Shown: positions 44,420-54,202, counted from the first letter of the stretch. The stretch is DNA of 64,000 bases from Pseudoalteromonas luteoviolacea (GCF_001750165.1 NZ_CP015411.1:2384001-2448000); one strand, 5' to 3'. The notes: generated by a model from the letters alone, not told the origin. Made by a program: numbers and translations.

Positions 44420-45568
44420 ATGAAGGTTTTAGTTCTAGGCGCGGGCCAATTAGCCCGCATGATGAGCCTAGCTTCTACACATTTGGGTATTGATGTTTTA
44501 GCTTACGATGTAGGTTCTAAACAAGTAATAAACCCGGTGACTTTTGAAGTAAAACCAACCACACTTGAACAGGCAGTTGAACAGTCCTATGCAATTACGG
44601 CTGAGTTTGAACACATTCCTGAGGATGTTTTAAGCATCTGTCAGCAAAGCGGAAAATTCTTCCCTGGTGCCGAATCTATAGCTATAGGCGGTGACCGTAG
44701 TAAAGAAAAAGCTTTGTTGGATAATGCGAAAGTTCCCTGCGCTCCTTATGCTTTGATAACAGAAAAACAAGCATTTATTGACGCAATAGATGAACTTGGA
44801 TTACCTCTAGTGATCAAAACCTGTCAGGCCGGTTACGACGGTAAAGGTCAGTGGCGTTTGAAAACGTCTGATGAAGCAGAACAAATATGGTCTGAAATGA
44901 ATCGATTTTTAGACGCAGGCACTGACACCGCACCTCATTCCATTATTGCTGAAAAGATGATCCCATTTGATAGAGAAGTCTCTATTATTGGTGTCCGCAC
45001 TAAAGATGGACAGTGCAAAGTTTACCCTTTGACTGAGAATCAGCACACCAATGGTGTCTTAACCTTGTCTATTGCAGGCAAAGAAAAGGCGGCAATACAA
45101 ACACAAGCAGAGTCTGCATTTGAGAAATTAGCGGCAGAGCTAAATTATGTTGGCGTCTTAGCCATCGAGTTTTTCGATGTAGGTGGTCAACTGCTTGTCA
45201 ATGAGATAGCGCCTCGTGTCCATAATTCTGGTCACTGGACACAACAAGGTGCGCACACGAGTCAATTCGAAAACCATATGCGTGCAATAACAGGCCTCCC
45301 AATCGGTTCAACTGAACTTGTTAGGCCTACTGCGATGGTCAATGTACTCGGTCAGCCAAATATTCCACAAAGCGTTTTAACTGTTCCCGATTGTACGAGT
45401 CATTGGTATGGTAAAGATCCAAAACCGGGTCGAAAAATGGGCCATATCAATGTGTCTGCAGGCAGTCTGCACCAATTAGGAGAAAAGTTAGCTGAATTGG
45501 CTGACATACTCCCAGAGGAAGACTATCCAGGAGTAGCCTCTACAAGCCACACCTTGATTTTAAACTAA
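44420..45568 (+). CDS. purK: 5-(carboxyamino)imidazole ribonucleotide synthase PurK, 382 aa
   Basis: An ATP-grasp enzyme with N-terminal LVLGAGQLARMM, the central VIKTCQAGYDGKGQW loop and the C-terminal NEIAPRVHNSGHWTQ motif of PurK. It carboxylates AIR with ATP and bicarbonate to give N5-CAIR. It is cotranscribed with purE, and a terminator follows directly. Confidence 0.97.
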   Translation: MKVLVLGAGQLARMMSLASTHLGIDVLAYDVGSKQVINPVTFEVKPTTLEQAVEQSYAITAEFEHIPEDVLSICQQSGKFFPGAESIAIGGDRSKEKALLDNAKVPCAPYALITEKQAFIDAIDELGLPLVIKTCQAGYDGKGQWRLKTSDEAEQIWSEMNRFLDAGTDTAPHSIIAEKMIPFDREVSIIGVRTKDGQCKVYPLTENQHTNGVLTLSIAGKEKAAIQTQAESAFEKLAAELNYVGVLAIEFFDVGGQLLVNEIAPRVHNSGHWTQQGAHTSQFENHMRAITGLPIGSTELVRPTAMVNVLGQPNIPQSVLTVPDCTSHWYGKDPKPGRKMGHINVSAGSLHQLGEKLAELADILPEEDYPGVASTSHTLILN

Positions 45569-45570
45569 AG

Positions 45571-45596
45571 AAAGCCGAGCAATAGCTCGGCTTTTT
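45571..45596 (+). terminator. Terminator after purEK
   Basis: The stem AAAGCCGAGC / GCTCGGCTTT is followed by TT, right after the purK stop. Confidence 0.9.
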
Positions 45597-45625
45597 ATTG
45601 AATTAAGTATTTATTAAGTTCGTCT

Positions 45626-46564
45626 ATGCTAGCGAGTAAACCAAACTTCCTTAAAATCTTATATACAACCTGTTTCTTGGCGTCTATCAGTCCGTTGCTA
45701 GGGTCTGCAAGTGCGCTTTTTTTGGGGGTTATATTTGCGCTTCTGTTGGGCAACCCCCTTGAAGTACAGAGTGCGAATCTATCAAAGTTACTACTCAAGA
45801 TATCGGTTATTGGACTGGGCTTTAATGTTGATATTATGCAGGTCTTAGAAATAGGGCGGAGTTCAATTGTTCTAACAATTGTTAGTATTACTGCAATTAT
45901 TGGGCTTGGTGAGATATTGACGCAACTTTTTCGATTAAATAAGAATACTGGAACGTTAATATCGTTTGGTACGGCTATCTGCGGTGGTAGTGCAATTGCT
46001 GCTATGGCTCCGGTGATTAAAGCCAAACAAGACGAAATTGCCGTAGCACTCGCTATTGTATTTTCACTTAATGCTGTAGGGCTATTGGTATTCCCATGGC
46101 TCGGTCATTACTTTGGGCTTAGCCAAAGTCAATTTGCTGTTTGGAGTGCGCTTGCCATTCATGACACTAGTAGCGTTGTTGGTGCTGCCGCAGCTTATGG
46201 TCCCGTAGCACTCGCTATGGCGACCACAATTAAGCTTACTCGAGCAATGTGGATTGTACCTTATACTGCTTTAGCAGGGGTGTTTTGGCGTTCAGAGGAG
46301 AGGGCAAGTATTCCTCTTTTTATTATCGGCTTTTTGTTTGCTGCTGCAATCAATACTTGGGTTCCAGAACTCAAGTTTGTCTGGGAGTTAGGTTATGAGG
46401 GTGCCAAAGCACTATTGATAGGCACTTTATTTTTGATAGGGTCAGGAGTTTCGAAAAAAGTTTTAAAACAATGTGGCTGGCAACCCTTTGTTATGGCGTT
46501 GATTTTATGGATTATTGTTAGTTCAGTCATACTTGTATTAATACTTGACGGTTTTATTAAATAA
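45626..46564 (+). CDS. YeiH/UPF0324 family membrane protein (putative sulfate exporter), 312 aa
   Basis: It has about ten hydrophobic spans with family motifs LLKISVIGLGFNVD, SFGTAICGGSAIAAMAPVI and AIHDTSSVVGAA. YeiH proteins are annotated as putative sulfate exporters, without firm proof of substrate. There is no adjacent LysR regulator, which often accompanies yeiH. It is separated from purK by a terminator and is probably transcribed alone. Confidence 0.88.
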   Translation: MLASKPNFLKILYTTCFLASISPLLGSASALFLGVIFALLLGNPLEVQSANLSKLLLKISVIGLGFNVDIMQVLEIGRSSIVLTIVSITAIIGLGEILTQLFRLNKNTGTLISFGTAICGGSAIAAMAPVIKAKQDEIAVALAIVFSLNAVGLLVFPWLGHYFGLSQSQFAVWSALAIHDTSSVVGAAAAYGPVALAMATTIKLTRAMWIVPYTALAGVFWRSEERASIPLFIIGFLFAAAINTWVPELKFVWELGYEGAKALLIGTLFLIGSGVSKKVLKQCGWQPFVMALILWIIVSSVILVLILDGFIK

Positions 46565-46612
46565 ATTTACTAAATTTTTTTGAACCTTTTAATTTTACGC
46601 TAGTCTTAATTT

Positions 46613-46708
46613 ATGAGGCTTGGATATGCCTCATTTCATATTCGTTGTCTATCAACGACTATGTGAGCGCAGAGAGTATTTGGCCAGTAGCATTACTGGC
46701 CTTTTTTT
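46613..46708 (+). ncRNA. Candidate three-hairpin small RNA or long 3' UTR of the YeiH gene
   Basis: Three consecutive perfect hairpins occur: ATGAGGC/GCCTCAT (46613-46634), TCGTTG/CAACGA (46642-46658) and a terminator stem GGCCAGTA/TACTGGCC with seven Ts (46682-46708). A TTGAAC at 46580 could be a -35 element, but no good -10 is visible. I do not recognise a known RNA family. It may be only the YeiH transcript end. Confidence 0.4.
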
Positions 46709-46843
46709 ATTCGCAATTGTTGTTTTTTTGTAACACCACCTGCAAACAGGCTAAAAACTTTGTTTATTGGTCTTAAACTTATCGAATAATGTTCTATCTT
46801 TTGATTAAATTGGGCAGATTAAAATCTTAAAAGAAGAGCTCTA

Positions 46844-49327
46844 ATGAAAAAATCCCTTTTGAGCATTGCCGTTGCAGGTTTACTGCTGACGGGTTGTCAA
46901 ACAACAAGCCAACCATCTAACCTTGCAGACGCAAAAAATAAAGCAACTACTGTTGTAGAAAACGTACAAACACCGCTTGATTTTGGTGGAGAAAATATTA
47001 CGCTCGAGCAAGCTATGGCGGATCCAGATTGGATAAGTCGTTCACCAGAAAATGCATACTGGGGCGCGGATAGTAATACAATCTACTTTAATCAGAAGCA
47101 GGTTGGAAATCAGCTTAGGGATACTTTTTCGATTGATAGCAAGGGGACACAGCAAATAAGTTTGTCTGACCTGCATAAAATTGGTAGTGGTAATGCTATT
47201 TATTCAGCCGATGGTAAGTTACAAGCATACACATTTCAGGGCAATATTTTTGTCAAAAACACTGAGACTCAACAGATTAAGCAGCTGACTCGTTCAAGTA
47301 CGAATGAACAAATTATTCAGTTCATGAACTCTGGGGAACTTGCCTATAAAGTAAGTAACACAATATTTGCTGTTAATGTTGAAACCGGCCTCACACAAGA
47401 GCTTGTAAAGATTCATTTAGGCAATAAGCCTTCAGGTACACAAGAGCCATCTACATACATCGCCAAAGAGCAACATAAACTAATTGATTACGTTGCACTT
47501 ACTCATAAAAACGCGCTCGATAAAGAAGCTCGTCAGGCAAATATTGAATCGCAAAATAGCTCAATTGCTAGTCAACAAATCTACCTTGGCGAAGGAAACT
47601 TGCTCGTTGAGTCGAGTTTATCGCCAAACGGCGACAAGCTCATTGTGGTAGTGAGTAAAGAGAATGTTTTTTCTCAAGCGACAAGCAAAGATATTATGCC
47701 AAACTACATTGGACAAGACGGCAACATCGACCCAGTACAAGCGAGAAGCAGAGTCGCTGATAATAAACCAGTAGAAGTTGAAGTACGTTATTTTGACTTA
47801 AAGTCGGGTGTTGAAAAGTCAATTGATTTCGACACATTGCCAGGGTTTGATGAAGACGTCTTAGCGGATGTTAAAAGAGAAAATGCTGAGGCCATAGGTG
47901 AGACTTACAAGTCTGTGAAAGAGCCGAGAGCCATCAAAATGATGCTTGATTGGTACTGGTCGCAATCACCGATCCAATGGAATAGCAAAGGCGATCAAGT
48001 TGCCCTGATGTTCAAAGCATGGGATAACAAAGACCGCTGGATCGCGACTTTAGATTTTGATAAAGGTGAACTTGAACCTCAACATAGACTTCATGATAAG
48101 GCATGGGTTAACTATGCGTATAATGATTTTGGTTGGCTGAATGACGAAGATACGCTGTTCTTCCTATCTGAAGAGTCTGGATATAGCCACTTATATATAA
48201 AGCCTATTGATGGTAAAGCAAAACAACTGACCTCAGGTAAATTCGTTGTTTCTGATCCAAAGCTAACACGTGATAACAGTAAGTTTTTCTTTAAGGCTAA
48301 CGTTGATCACCCTGGTATTTATGAAATTTACACAGTTGATGTAAATACCAAAGAGAAGGTTGCTATTACAGATCTAAATGGTTTGACTGATTACTCGTTA
48401 AGTCCAGATGAGTCAAAAGTGTTGCTTAAGCACTCTAAGATCATGATGCCGACAGAGCTTTATGTTGCTGATGCCCAGCCTAATGCCAAACCAAAGCGTC
48501 TAACGAACACAGTTTCTGATGAGTTTTTAAACAAAAAACTCATCGCGCCTAAGATTGTTGCAGTACCATCTAGCCACACTGATGCACCTATCTATGCGAA
48601 AGTTTATTACCCTGCTGATTACAAGCCTGGCGAAACAGGGAAAAAGCGTAAAGCAGTTATTTTTAACCACGGTGCAGGCTACCTTCAAAACTCTCATATG
48701 GGTTGGTCAGTGTATTTCCGTGAGTTTATGTTCCACTCTCTACTTGCCAGCGAAGGCTATGTAGTAATGGATATGGACTATCGAGCGTCTAAAGGTTATG
48801 GCAGAGACTGGCGTACAGCAATTTATCGTCAAATGGGTACGCCTGAAATCCAAGACTTGTCAGATGGCGTGAAATGGATGACAAAGAATGCCAATGTAGA
48901 TGCTGGTTCAGTAGGTACTTACGGTGGTTCTTACGGTGGTTTCATGACTTTCATGGCATTGTTCACACAACCTGAACTTTTCCAAGCGGGTGCTGCACTT
49001 CGTCCGGTGACAGATTGGGCATATTATAATGACCCGTATACGTCGAATATCTTGAATAGACCAGATGTAGACCCTATCGCATATAAGCGCAGCTCTCCAA
49101 TTTACTTTGCTGAAGGGCTAAACAAGCCATTGCTTATCAATGCCCCTATGATTGATGATAATGTATTTTTCCAAGATGTAGTTAGACTTGTGCAACGTTT
49201 CATTGAACTTGAAAAAGAAAACTTTGAGACTGCTATCTACCCAGTAGAACCACACGGTTTCGTTCAACCGTCAAGTTGGTTAGATGAATATCGTCGTATC
49301 TACAAACTATTTAAAGAGAATCTTTAA
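46844..49327 (+). CDS. S9-family prolyl oligopeptidase/DPP-type lipoprotein, 827 aa
   Basis: The signal peptide ends in the lipobox LTGC (Cys about 18). Residues about 60-560 form a beta-propeller of the dipeptidyl peptidase IV N-terminal type. The catalytic domain has YGGSYGGFM with the nucleophilic Ser near 695, an Asp in MIDDNVFF near 765 and His in EPHGFVQPS near 805. It would cleave short, often proline-containing peptides at the cell envelope. A strong ribosome-site-like AAAAGAAGAG precedes the ATG. It is a single gene with its own terminator. Confidence 0.92.
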   Translation: MKKSLLSIAVAGLLLTGCQTTSQPSNLADAKNKATTVVENVQTPLDFGGENITLEQAMADPDWISRSPENAYWGADSNTIYFNQKQVGNQLRDTFSIDSKGTQQISLSDLHKIGSGNAIYSADGKLQAYTFQGNIFVKNTETQQIKQLTRSSTNEQIIQFMNSGELAYKVSNTIFAVNVETGLTQELVKIHLGNKPSGTQEPSTYIAKEQHKLIDYVALTHKNALDKEARQANIESQNSSIASQQIYLGEGNLLVESSLSPNGDKLIVVVSKENVFSQATSKDIMPNYIGQDGNIDPVQARSRVADNKPVEVEVRYFDLKSGVEKSIDFDTLPGFDEDVLADVKRENAEAIGETYKSVKEPRAIKMMLDWYWSQSPIQWNSKGDQVALMFKAWDNKDRWIATLDFDKGELEPQHRLHDKAWVNYAYNDFGWLNDEDTLFFLSEESGYSHLYIKPIDGKAKQLTSGKFVVSDPKLTRDNSKFFFKANVDHPGIYEIYTVDVNTKEKVAITDLNGLTDYSLSPDESKVLLKHSKIMMPTELYVADAQPNAKPKRLTNTVSDEFLNKKLIAPKIVAVPSSHTDAPIYAKVYYPADYKPGETGKKRKAVIFNHGAGYLQNSHMGWSVYFREFMFHSLLASEGYVVMDMDYRASKGYGRDWRTAIYRQMGTPEIQDLSDGVKWMTKNANVDAGSVGTYGGSYGGFMTFMALFTQPELFQAGAALRPVTDWAYYNDPYTSNILNRPDVDPIAYKRSSPIYFAEGLNKPLLINAPMIDDNVFFQDVVRLVQRFIELEKENFETAIYPVEPHGFVQPSSWLDEYRRIYKLFKENL

Positions 49328-49340
49328 ACAAAATATAAAA

Positions 49341-49364
49341 AGCCAGCAATACGCTGGCTTTTTT
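49341..49364 (+). terminator. Terminator after the S9 peptidase gene
   Basis: The stem AGCCAGC / GCTGGCT is followed by a T-run. Confidence 0.85.
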
Positions 49365-49424
49365 CAACTTTATTAAACCGTGCTAGTTTATTTTGCACAA
49401 TTAAATGTCATTTCTCGTCACCTC

Positions 49425-50024
49425 TTAGTCGTCGGATATGTCACTACGCTGTTTACTTCTCAGTAAAGGAATTGCGAGTACAAGTCCACCTATTGCGCCA
49501 ATAAGATGTGATTCTATTGCAACACGAGAGTCGATTAAATTACCTACATCTGTACTGGGTCCTGCATATTGTTCCCAAGCGAGTTTGCCTGCTATGCCAA
49601 GGAATAAAAGTACACCTGTTGGTTCTTTAACTTGAATATCTTTAAGCGCCCCCCAAACAATAATTCCATGTAGCAATCCGCTCAATCCTGTGTATACTCT
49701 GATATCTGGACAAAATAGCCATATACCTAAACCGGTCCATAACCCGAGTAATAATACATGTATAAAATAACGACGTATTGACGTATGTTCCGCATGCAGT
49801 ACCCATATAAACAATATACCAACAAGGTTTAAAGCTAGATGCATCCAGTTGGTGTGAATATATTGACTACTCCAAATTCGCCAAACTTGACCTTCACTGA
49901 TCAACTGACGATGAAACTCAAGGGTATCTCGCATATCAAACATCATTAGTAGCGTTGCGATTATCGCCAAGGTTACTGGTGGAATTATGTATTCAGGGCT
50001 TATAGGAAGGTTGAAACCAAACAT
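49425..50024 (-). CDS. rrtA: Rhombosortase (rhomboid family intramembrane serine protease), about 199 aa
   Basis: Multiple membrane spans carry the catalytic serine in GLSGLLHG and a histidine in the last spans (AIESHLIGAIGG). The HTNWMHLALNLVG motif precedes them and GKLAWEQYAGP follows the catalytic serine, the pattern of RrtA-type rhombosortases. These process exported proteins with a GlyGly-CTERM tail. I chose ATG 50024; the frame extends upstream to 50129 and would overlap the ggt gene. No protein ending wholly inside this window shows a GlyGly-CTERM tail, so its substrates are elsewhere. It is divergent from ggt. Confidence 0.8.
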   Translation of the reverse strand: MFGFNLPISPEYIIPPVTLAIIATLLMMFDMRDTLEFHRQLISEGQVWRIWSSQYIHTNWMHLALNLVGILFIWVLHAEHTSIRRYFIHVLLLGLWTGLGIWLFCPDIRVYTGLSGLLHGIIVWGALKDIQVKEPTGVLLFLGIAGKLAWEQYAGPSTDVGNLIDSRVAIESHLIGAIGGLVLAIPLLRSKQRSDISDD

Positions 50025-50105
50025 GCTATGTCTACAATAATAAAGGTATTTTAATACATTGTGCCTGTTAACTTTTATGATGCCAACGAAGATCGAAAAT
50101 AAATA

Positions 50106-51878
50106 ATGAATACAATCAAATTTAAGCAAACATTCATTGCACTCATACTTGCATCTAGCTTTCCTGCATTAGCTGACCAAGCAGGCCCTAAAAATAGAGA
50201 AGCAAGGGAACCGGAAGCTGCTACAGGGTTTACGCTCAAAAAAGAAAAAATTTCGGAAAAATACATGGTTGTCGCTGCGAACCCTCATGCTAGTAAAGCA
50301 GGACAGTTGATGTTACAACAAGGTGGTAGCGCAATTGATGCCGCGATTGCCGCACAGCTTGTGCTCACACTGGTTGAGCCGCAATCTTCGGGTATTGGCG
50401 GAGGTGCGTTCATTCTTCATTATGATAGACAAAATGACTATCTAACGACGTTTGATGGTCGGGAAACCGCCCCTAAAAAAGCAGATCATAAACTGTTTTT
50501 AGATAAAGAAGGAAAACCAGTCAGATGGATAGAAGCAGTTGTTGGTGGGCGATCCGTAGGTGTGCCTGGTATCATTCACTCAATGAAGCAAGCACATGAC
50601 AAATATGGTGTACTAAAGTGGAAACAGCTGTTCAAACCAGCTATCGACCTTGCAAGTAAAGGATTTAAAGTATCGCCAAGATTGCATATGTTATTAAAAA
50701 AAGAGTTTAATCCGGGGCTTACAAAACTATCTCCAGCCAAGGACTATTTTTATCCTAATGGAAAGGCGTTAGAAGTTGGAGCTTTAGTTAAAAACCCAGA
50801 GCTTGCAAAACTATATCGAGAAATTGCGGAGTATGGCCCGAAAGCTTTCTACGAAGGTAAGTATGCAGAAGATATGGTAAAGGCGGTGCAAAAGTCTGAA
50901 ATTGCTCCTGGTCATCTCTCAATGTCAGATCTTGCAAATTATCAGAGTAAAGAACGTCATCCAGTCTGCACGTCTTACCACGACTACAAGGTCTGCTCAA
51001 TGGCTCCGCCTAGTAGTGGTGGTTTAACGGTATTACAAATCCTTAAGCTTTTGGAAGGTAAAAAACTGGCGCAATACAAGCCAAATGACCCACAAGCTGT
51101 CCATTTATTTACACAAGCCTCACGGTTAGCATTTGCCGATCGCAATTTCTATATAGCTGATCCAGATTTTGTCGATGTTCCTACACAAGGACTTTTGAAT
51201 CCTGTTTACATAAAATCTCGAGCTGAGTTAATTGGAGAGCGAGACAACCAAAATGTGCCTGTTGGAGACCCTACAAAAGGTAAATTAACTTATGCGCAGG
51301 ATAATAGCTATGAGTTGCCTTCTACTACACATTTATCAATCGTAGACAGCAAAGGCAACGCAGTTTCTATGACGAGTTCAATCGAAATGGGATTTGGGTC
51401 GACAGTCATGGTCAATGGCTACCTGTTGAACAACCAGCTTACTGATTTTTCACTGGCTCCAAAAATTGGAGGAAATTGGGTCGCGAACAGAGTTGAGCCC
51501 AACAAGCGACCTAGAAGCTCAATGGCGCCTGTAATGGTTTTCAATAAAGATGGAAGTTTAAAGTTAGTTGTTGGCTCACCAGGCGGGAGCCGAATTATAA
51601 ATTATGTTGCGCAAACAGTTATTGGAGTACTTGATTGGGGTCTCACTCCTCAGCAAGCAATAAATCTCCCTAGAGTAACCAATAGAAATAAATATACAAC
51701 CTTGGAAAAAGGTACTGATCTCAAAGCAATTAAGCCATGGCTTGAGTCAAAAGGGCACAAAGTACGCATTTCTGACCTAAATTCAGGCATTCATGCAATC
51801 GAAATTAAAGAAGGTCTTCTTTTTGGTGGTGCCGATCCTAGAAGAGAAGGGGTAGCACTTGGAGAATCTAGTGAGTAA
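50106..51878 (+). CDS. ggt: Gamma-glutamyltransferase, exported, 590 aa
   Basis: It has a signal peptide ending near ALA. Conserved substrate-site stretches are PQSSGIGGGAF and MAPPSSGGLTVLQ. The autoprocessing threonine lies in STTHLSIVD (near residue 405), which separates large and small subunits after cleavage. The C-terminal VVGSPGGSRIINYV is also typical. It hydrolyses periplasmic glutathione and gamma-glutamyl compounds, fitting the peptide-salvage theme of the window. It is a single gene. Confidence 0.95.
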   Translation: MNTIKFKQTFIALILASSFPALADQAGPKNREAREPEAATGFTLKKEKISEKYMVVAANPHASKAGQLMLQQGGSAIDAAIAAQLVLTLVEPQSSGIGGGAFILHYDRQNDYLTTFDGRETAPKKADHKLFLDKEGKPVRWIEAVVGGRSVGVPGIIHSMKQAHDKYGVLKWKQLFKPAIDLASKGFKVSPRLHMLLKKEFNPGLTKLSPAKDYFYPNGKALEVGALVKNPELAKLYREIAEYGPKAFYEGKYAEDMVKAVQKSEIAPGHLSMSDLANYQSKERHPVCTSYHDYKVCSMAPPSSGGLTVLQILKLLEGKKLAQYKPNDPQAVHLFTQASRLAFADRNFYIADPDFVDVPTQGLLNPVYIKSRAELIGERDNQNVPVGDPTKGKLTYAQDNSYELPSTTHLSIVDSKGNAVSMTSSIEMGFGSTVMVNGYLLNNQLTDFSLAPKIGGNWVANRVEPNKRPRSSMAPVMVFNKDGSLKLVVGSPGGSRIINYVAQTVIGVLDWGLTPQQAINLPRVTNRNKYTTLEKGTDLKAIKPWLESKGHKVRISDLNSGIHAIEIKEGLLFGGADPRREGVALGESSE

Positions 51879-52050
51879 GCGTAGGATATTACAGATTATT
51901 CAGTTATAATGTATAACCCTGTTTACGGATCTCTCATTCGTTTACAGGGCCGTTTTATTGGTCTGATGTGCACTAAAGATATTGAAAATTTGTGTACTTA
52001 GACAATAATGATCCCTTATATCAAAAAATTAAGAGTCACAGCTTGTAAAT

Positions 52051-52872
52051 ATGACTAAACAAACCGACCCTAACTACCTCTACATCCCATATTCTGGCCC
52101 AACTTTATTGGAAACTCCGCTTCTAAATAAAGGCAGTGCATTTAGCCAGCGTGAGCGTGAAAACTTCAACCTTGCAGGTTTAGTTCCTCCTCGTTATGAA
52201 ACAATTGAGGAGCAGGTAGAGCGTTGTTATCAACAATTTTCAAGTTTCAAAGATAATCTAAACAAACATATATATTTACGAGCTATTCAGGATAACAACG
52301 AGACGCTTTATTACCGTCTAGTGAGAGATCACCTAGAAGAAATGATGCCTATCATTTACACGCCAACTGTTGGTGATGCATGTGAAAAGTTCTCTGATAT
52401 TTATCGTAGCTCTCGTGGGTTGTTCATTTCTTACGAAGACCGCCACAATATTGATGACATTTTACGAAACGCGACGAAAGGCAAAGTAAAAGTTATCGTT
52501 GTAACTGACGGTGAACGTATTCTTGGCCTTGGTGACCAAGGTATCGGTGGAATGGGGATCCCAATCGGTAAGCTGGCTTTATATACTGTGTGTGGTGGTA
52601 TCAGCCCAGCATATACTTTACCTGTGATGTTGGATGTGGGTACAAATAATGAGAAATTATTAAACGATCCAATGTACATGGGTGCTAGGCATAAGCGTAT
52701 CAACCAAGAAGAATACGATGAGTTTTTAGATCTGTTTATCAAAGCGGTAAAACGTCGTTGGCCAAACGTATTACTTCAATTTGAAGATTTTGCGCAGCCG
52801 AATGCAATGCCATTGTTAAAACGCTATCGTGACGAAATCTGCTGTTTTAACGACGATATCCAAGGCACAGCA
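52051..52872 (+). pseudogene. maeA: NAD-dependent malic enzyme, 5' part, interrupted by mini-Tn10
   Basis: Codons 1-274 of a MaeA/SfcA-type malic enzyme, with RAIQDNNETLYYRLV, YTPTVGDACEKFS and GDQGIGGMGIPIGKL as family motifs. The frame is broken after DDIQGTA by the transposon. It then runs 40 codons into transposon sequence and stops at 52992. Removing the element and one target copy restores 564 codons, equal to E. coli MaeA (565 aa). The intact enzyme decarboxylates malate to pyruvate. The truncated product lacks the NAD-binding half and should be inactive. Confidence 0.95.
52864..52872 (+). repeat. Left copy of the 9-bp target-site duplication
   Basis: GGCACAGCA directly abuts the transposon's left end and is repeated at 55530-55538. 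It matches the Tn10 hotspot consensus NGCTNAGCN at all but one fixed position. Confidence 0.97.
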
Positions 52873-53088
52873 CTGATGAATCCCCTAATGATTTTGGTAA
52901 AAATCATTAAGTTAAGGTGGATACACATCTTGTCATATGATCCCGGATCCGGCTGTAATCCGGGCAGCGCAACGGAACATTCATCAGTGTAAAAATGGAA
53001 TCAATAAAGCCCTGCGCAGCGCGCAGGGTCAGCCTGAATACGCGTGGCCGCCTAGGCCGATTTCTAGATTTAAGAAGGAGATATACAT

Positions 53089-53799
53089 ATGAGTAAAGGA
53101 GAAGAACTTTTCACTGGAGTTGTCCCAATTCTTGTTGAATTAGATGGTGATGTTAATGGGCACAAATTTTCTGTCAGTGGAGAGGGTGAAGGTGATGCAA
53201 CATACGGAAAACTTACCCTTAAATTTATTTGCACTACTGGAAAACTACCTGTTCCATGGCCAACACTTGTCACTACTTTCGCGTATGGTCTTCAATGCTT
53301 TGCGAGATACCCAGATCATATGAAACAGCATGACTTTTTCAAGAGTGCCATGCCCGAAGGTTATGTACAGGAAAGAACTATATTTTTCAAAGATGACGGG
53401 AACTACAAGGCACGTGCTGAAGTCAAGTTTGAAGGTGATACCCTTGTTAATAGAATCGAGTTAAAAGGTATTGATTTTAAAGAAGATGGAAACATTCTTG
53501 GACACAAATTGGAATACAACTATAACTCACACAATGTATACATCATGGCAGACAAACAAAAGAATGGAATCAAAGTTAACTTCAAAATTAGACACAACAT
53601 TGAAGATGGAAGCGTTCAACTAGCAGACCATTATCAACAAAATACTCCAATTGGCGATGGCCCTGTCCTTTTACCAGACAACCATTACCTGTCCACACAA
53701 TCTGCCCTTTCGAAAGATCCCAACGAAAAGAGAGACCACATGGTCCTTCTTGAGTTTGTAACAGCTGCTGGGATTACACATGGCATGGATGAACTATAA
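53089..53799 (+). CDS. gfp: Green fluorescent protein, GFPmut2-type variant, 236 aa
   Basis: This is Aequorea GFP with Ala65, Leu68 and Ala72 around the chromophore (FAYGLQCFA), the GFPmut2 combination, plus Ala at 108 where the native protein has Thr. The last codons read GAT GAA CTA TAA. One C is missing compared with the usual ending, so the protein stops two residues early (no Tyr-Lys). The C-terminal tail is dispensable for fluorescence. A phage T7 gene 10-type ribosome site (AAGAAGGAGATATACAT) precedes the ATG. No promoter is evident between the transposon end and gfp, so it should report maeA transcription. Confidence 0.98.
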   Translation: MSKGEELFTGVVPILVELDGDVNGHKFSVSGEGEGDATYGKLTLKFICTTGKLPVPWPTLVTTFAYGLQCFARYPDHMKQHDFFKSAMPEGYVQERTIFFKDDGNYKARAEVKFEGDTLVNRIELKGIDFKEDGNILGHKLEYNYNSHNVYIMADKQKNGIKVNFKIRHNIEDGSVQLADHYQQNTPIGDGPVLLPDNHYLSTQSALSKDPNEKRDHMVLLEFVTAAGITHGMDEL

Positions 53800-53829
53800 A
53801 ATAATGAGGCCGCCTAGGCCGCGGCCGCC

Positions 53830-54098
53830 GCGTTTAATGACCAGCACAGTCGTGATGGCAAGGTCAGAATAGCGCTGAGGTCTGCCTCGTGAAGAAGGTG
53901 TTGCTGACTCATACCAGGCCTGAATCGCCCCATCATCCAGCCAGAAAGTGAGGGAGCCACGGTTGATGAGAGCTTTGTTGTAGGTGGACCAGTTGGTGAT
54001 TTTGAACTTTTGCTTTGCCACGGAACGGTCTGCGTTGTCGGGAAGATGCGTGATCTGATCCTTCAACTCAGCAAAAGTTCGATTTATTCAACAAAGCC
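53830..54098 (-). pseudogene. IS903 transposase 5' fragment, left copy
   Basis: The first 80 or so codons of the IS903 (IS5 family) transposase, with the 18-bp terminal repeat ending at 54098. It is cut at the NotI site, and gfp is placed at that cut. A further IS903 stretch lies on the far side of gfp at about 52950-53040. It is a remnant of the Tn903-derived cassette and not functional. Confidence 0.93.
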
Positions 54099-54202
54099 AC
54101 GTTGTGTCTCAAAATCTCTGATGTTACATTGCACAAGATAAAAATATATCATCATGAACAATAAAACTGTCTGCTTACATAAACAGTAATACAAGGGGTG
54201 TT

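Noticed and set aside
52873..52992. The maeA frame continuing into the transposon as a natural alternative C-terminus
   Set aside because: The 40 extra codons are IS10-end and IS903 sequence read by chance.
53089..53799. A native fluorescent protein in a marine bacterium
   Set aside because: The sequence is Aequorea GFP with laboratory mutations, a T7 ribosome site and restriction linkers, inside a mini-transposon.
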